From Eubacteriales bacterium (GTDB taxonomy: Bacteria > Bacillota > Clostridia > Christensenellales > CAG-138): a DNA stretch of 6,763 nt. Below the pieces are notes generated by a model. It was not told the DNA's origin. It worked only from the letters and a program-made list of their open reading frames with translations, and did not search any database. The stretch covers positions 1 to 6,763 of the forward strand of contig JAUYTF010000364.1 of assembly GCA_030695285.1 (NCBI GenBank), in the 5' to 3' direction. Shown piece by piece: positions 5,528 to 6,763 of the stretch (position 1 is the stretch's first letter; each line of letters opens with the position of its first letter). Made by a program: the position numbers and the translations under genes.

Positions 5528-6763
5528 TTACTCCAGGTGAAACGTCGTTTTCAGCGCCTGTATTTCTTCCTCGCTCAGGAGGATGACCTGTCCCGCTTCC
5601 CGCGCAACCAAAATGGATGCCGCCGTCGCCTCCGCCACCTCCAGCCGGTCAAAAGCCGTGAACAGAGAGGCGCCCGTGGTGACGATTCGACAGTTCTCAA
5701 AGAGCACGACAGGGGTTTTTGCGGAGAACTGCGCAGCTGCGGATTCCGGCCTTTGCATAAATTCCTCCATCGGTCGCGTTGGCACCGCGCGCAGCATGTA
5801 GAAACTCTCCGGCACAGTAGATGTTTCAAACCGCAACGGGGATGCGGCAAACGCCATCGCGTTGACTGGCATGGCTGAAAACACCGCGTTGATGTCTGCG
5901 TGCTGTGCATAGATCGCTGCGTGCAGAGGGGTTTCTTCTGCGGCGCGCTTGCCAGCTTCCGTCGCGCCGCCCTGCACCAGAACCAGATCGCCTTCTTCCA
6001 GCAATGCGTTGTCCATGCCTTGCGGCGTGATCAGGAATGCGTCCGCGTTCACACGCGCGCTCATCACGCCGCTTGCGCTGGAGAGCAGCGCATGCGCGCA
6101 CCCGCGGCGCAGCTTTTGAATGACCTCTATGCGGATGCTCTGCTCTTGTTTGCTGGTTATATGGTTTGTCAGCGGTTGCATCGCGGGAATCGGGCGGGAA
6201 TTCCAGAGGGTGAGCTGCTCCCCCGTCACCGCACGCACTTGCCCCAGCTTTCGCGTCAGCAGGTCGTGCTTTGCAGCGTAGTCGATGGTTTCAAAGAGCT
6301 GATAGGACATGAGCAGGTTTTCGCCGCCCACGCACACGCCGTGATTTTCTAAAAATACCACGTCCGCGCCCGTGGAGAACGCCGCATACAGGTTTTCGCC
6401 GAGCGCGTGGCTGCCCATCATCGCGTATTTTGAGAGGCGCATGTTTTGGCAACGCGCGAGCGTATCCGGCAGCAGATCGACGCGCGGAAGCGTCCGCGTG
6501 AGCGAAAACGCGATGCAGTAGACGGGATGCGCATGCACCACGGCGCGAAAATCGGGTCTGGCACGATAGGTTGCGCGGTGAAAGAAAATTTCGGTGGACG
6601 GCTCGTGCCTGCCTTCATATGCGCCGTCCGGATGGACGCAGACGATATCCGCCGCCGTCAGGCTGCCCTTGTCGAAGCCCTTCGGGGTGATCCAGATGTC
6701 GCCGTTTTCGTCGAGCACGGAGATGTTTCCGCCGGTAGCGGTGGTCAGCCCGCGGTCATAGAC
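5528..6763 (-). CDS. Tandem two-domain class II aldolase/adducin-family protein (5' end outside window)
   Basis: 411 residues are visible; by comparison with E. coli FucA roughly 15-20 N-terminal residues are cut off by the window edge. Two class II aldolase domains are joined. Domain 1 (about 1-190) is complete at its active site: TTATGGNIS at 7-15, TPKG at 26-29, HEPSTEIFFH at 53-62 (Glu 58 matches FucA Glu73), zinc ligands His 77 and His 79 in HAHP (FucA His92, His94), and His 141 in ENHG (FucA His155). Domain 2 (about 207-395) keeps the pattern SASGVMSARVN (229-239), TPQGM (246-250), EETPLH (276-281, Glu 277 aligned to Glu 58). However, HAHP has become SAMP (296-299) and ENHG has become ENCR (356-359), so no zinc site remains. 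Domain 1 may act as a sugar-phosphate aldolase, epimerase or dehydratase; the substrate cannot be told. The GTG at 6718 is internal, since the conserved GGNIS motif lies upstream of it. Promoter and neighbours are outside the window. Confidence 0.88.
   Translation of the reverse strand, partial: VYDRGLTTATGGNISVLDENGDIWITPKGFDKGSLTAADIVCVHPDGAYEGRHEPSTEIFFHRATYRARPDFRAVVHAHPVYCIAFSLTRTLPRVDLLPDTLARCQNMRLSKYAMMGSHALGENLYAAFSTGADVVFLENHGVCVGGENLLMSYQLFETIDYAAKHDLLTRKLGQVRAVTGEQLTLWNSRPIPAMQPLTNHITSKQEQSIRIEVIQKLRRGCAHALLSSASGVMSARVNADAFLITPQGMDNALLEEGDLVLVQGGATEAGKRAAEETPLHAAIYAQHADINAVFSAMPVNAMAFAASPLRFETSTVPESFYMLRAVPTRPMEEFMQRPESAAAQFSAKTPVVLFENCRIVTTGASLFTAFDRLEVAEATAASILVAREAGQVILLSEEEIQALKTTFHLE

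Noticed and set aside
1..6763. CRISPR array, insertion sequence, prophage or tRNA/rRNA
   Set aside because: No regularly spaced repeats, transposase or phage-like frames, terminal repeats or tRNA-like cloverleaf were seen.

Overview
The window reads as chromosomal DNA of a moderately high-GC clostridial (Bacillota) bacterium. The evidence is the clostridial style of the D-Ala-D-Ala ligase N-terminus (AGGLSPERDVSLSTG), a ddl-murF pair, a lipoprotein M3 peptidase, AGGA-type ribosome binding sites and sigma-A-type promoters with extended -10 elements. I cannot name a genus. No phage, transposon, CRISPR or tRNA/rRNA signature is visible.

Layout, left to right. (1) 1-682, minus: the first 227 codons of a glycogen/maltodextrin phosphorylase (glgP), running off the left edge. 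(2) 683-1027: a 345-bp gap that is unusually rich in structure. It holds the glgP promoter, a 10-bp palindrome next to its -35, a three-way-junction terminator with a T6 tract, a nested set of stems upstream of it, and an intrinsic terminator for the next gene. Taken together, positions 891-771 on the minus strand look like a small structured RNA with its own terminator. (3) 1028-2788, minus: an M3-family (oligoendopeptidase F-like) zinc metallopeptidase with a lipoprotein signal. Its best -10 hexamer lies so close to the ATG that the mRNA may be leaderless. (4) 2789-3008: divergent promoter region, with a strong promoter for ddl and two small hairpins in the ddl leader. (5) 3009-5401, plus: ddl and murF overlapping by ATGA. 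They make D-Ala-D-Ala and attach it to the UDP-MurNAc-tripeptide, two consecutive cytoplasmic steps of peptidoglycan precursor synthesis. (6) 5402-5527: convergent gap with a bidirectional terminator. (7) 5528-6763, minus: a tandem two-domain class II aldolase/adducin-family protein, cut at its N-terminus by the right edge. Its second domain has lost all three zinc-binding histidines.

Only ddl and murF form a clear functional unit. glgP and the aldolase point to carbohydrate use and the peptidase to surface peptide processing. Each of these has its own promoter or terminator where these are visible. The two observations most worth checking are the candidate structured RNA upstream of glgP and the half-dead aldolase duplication.
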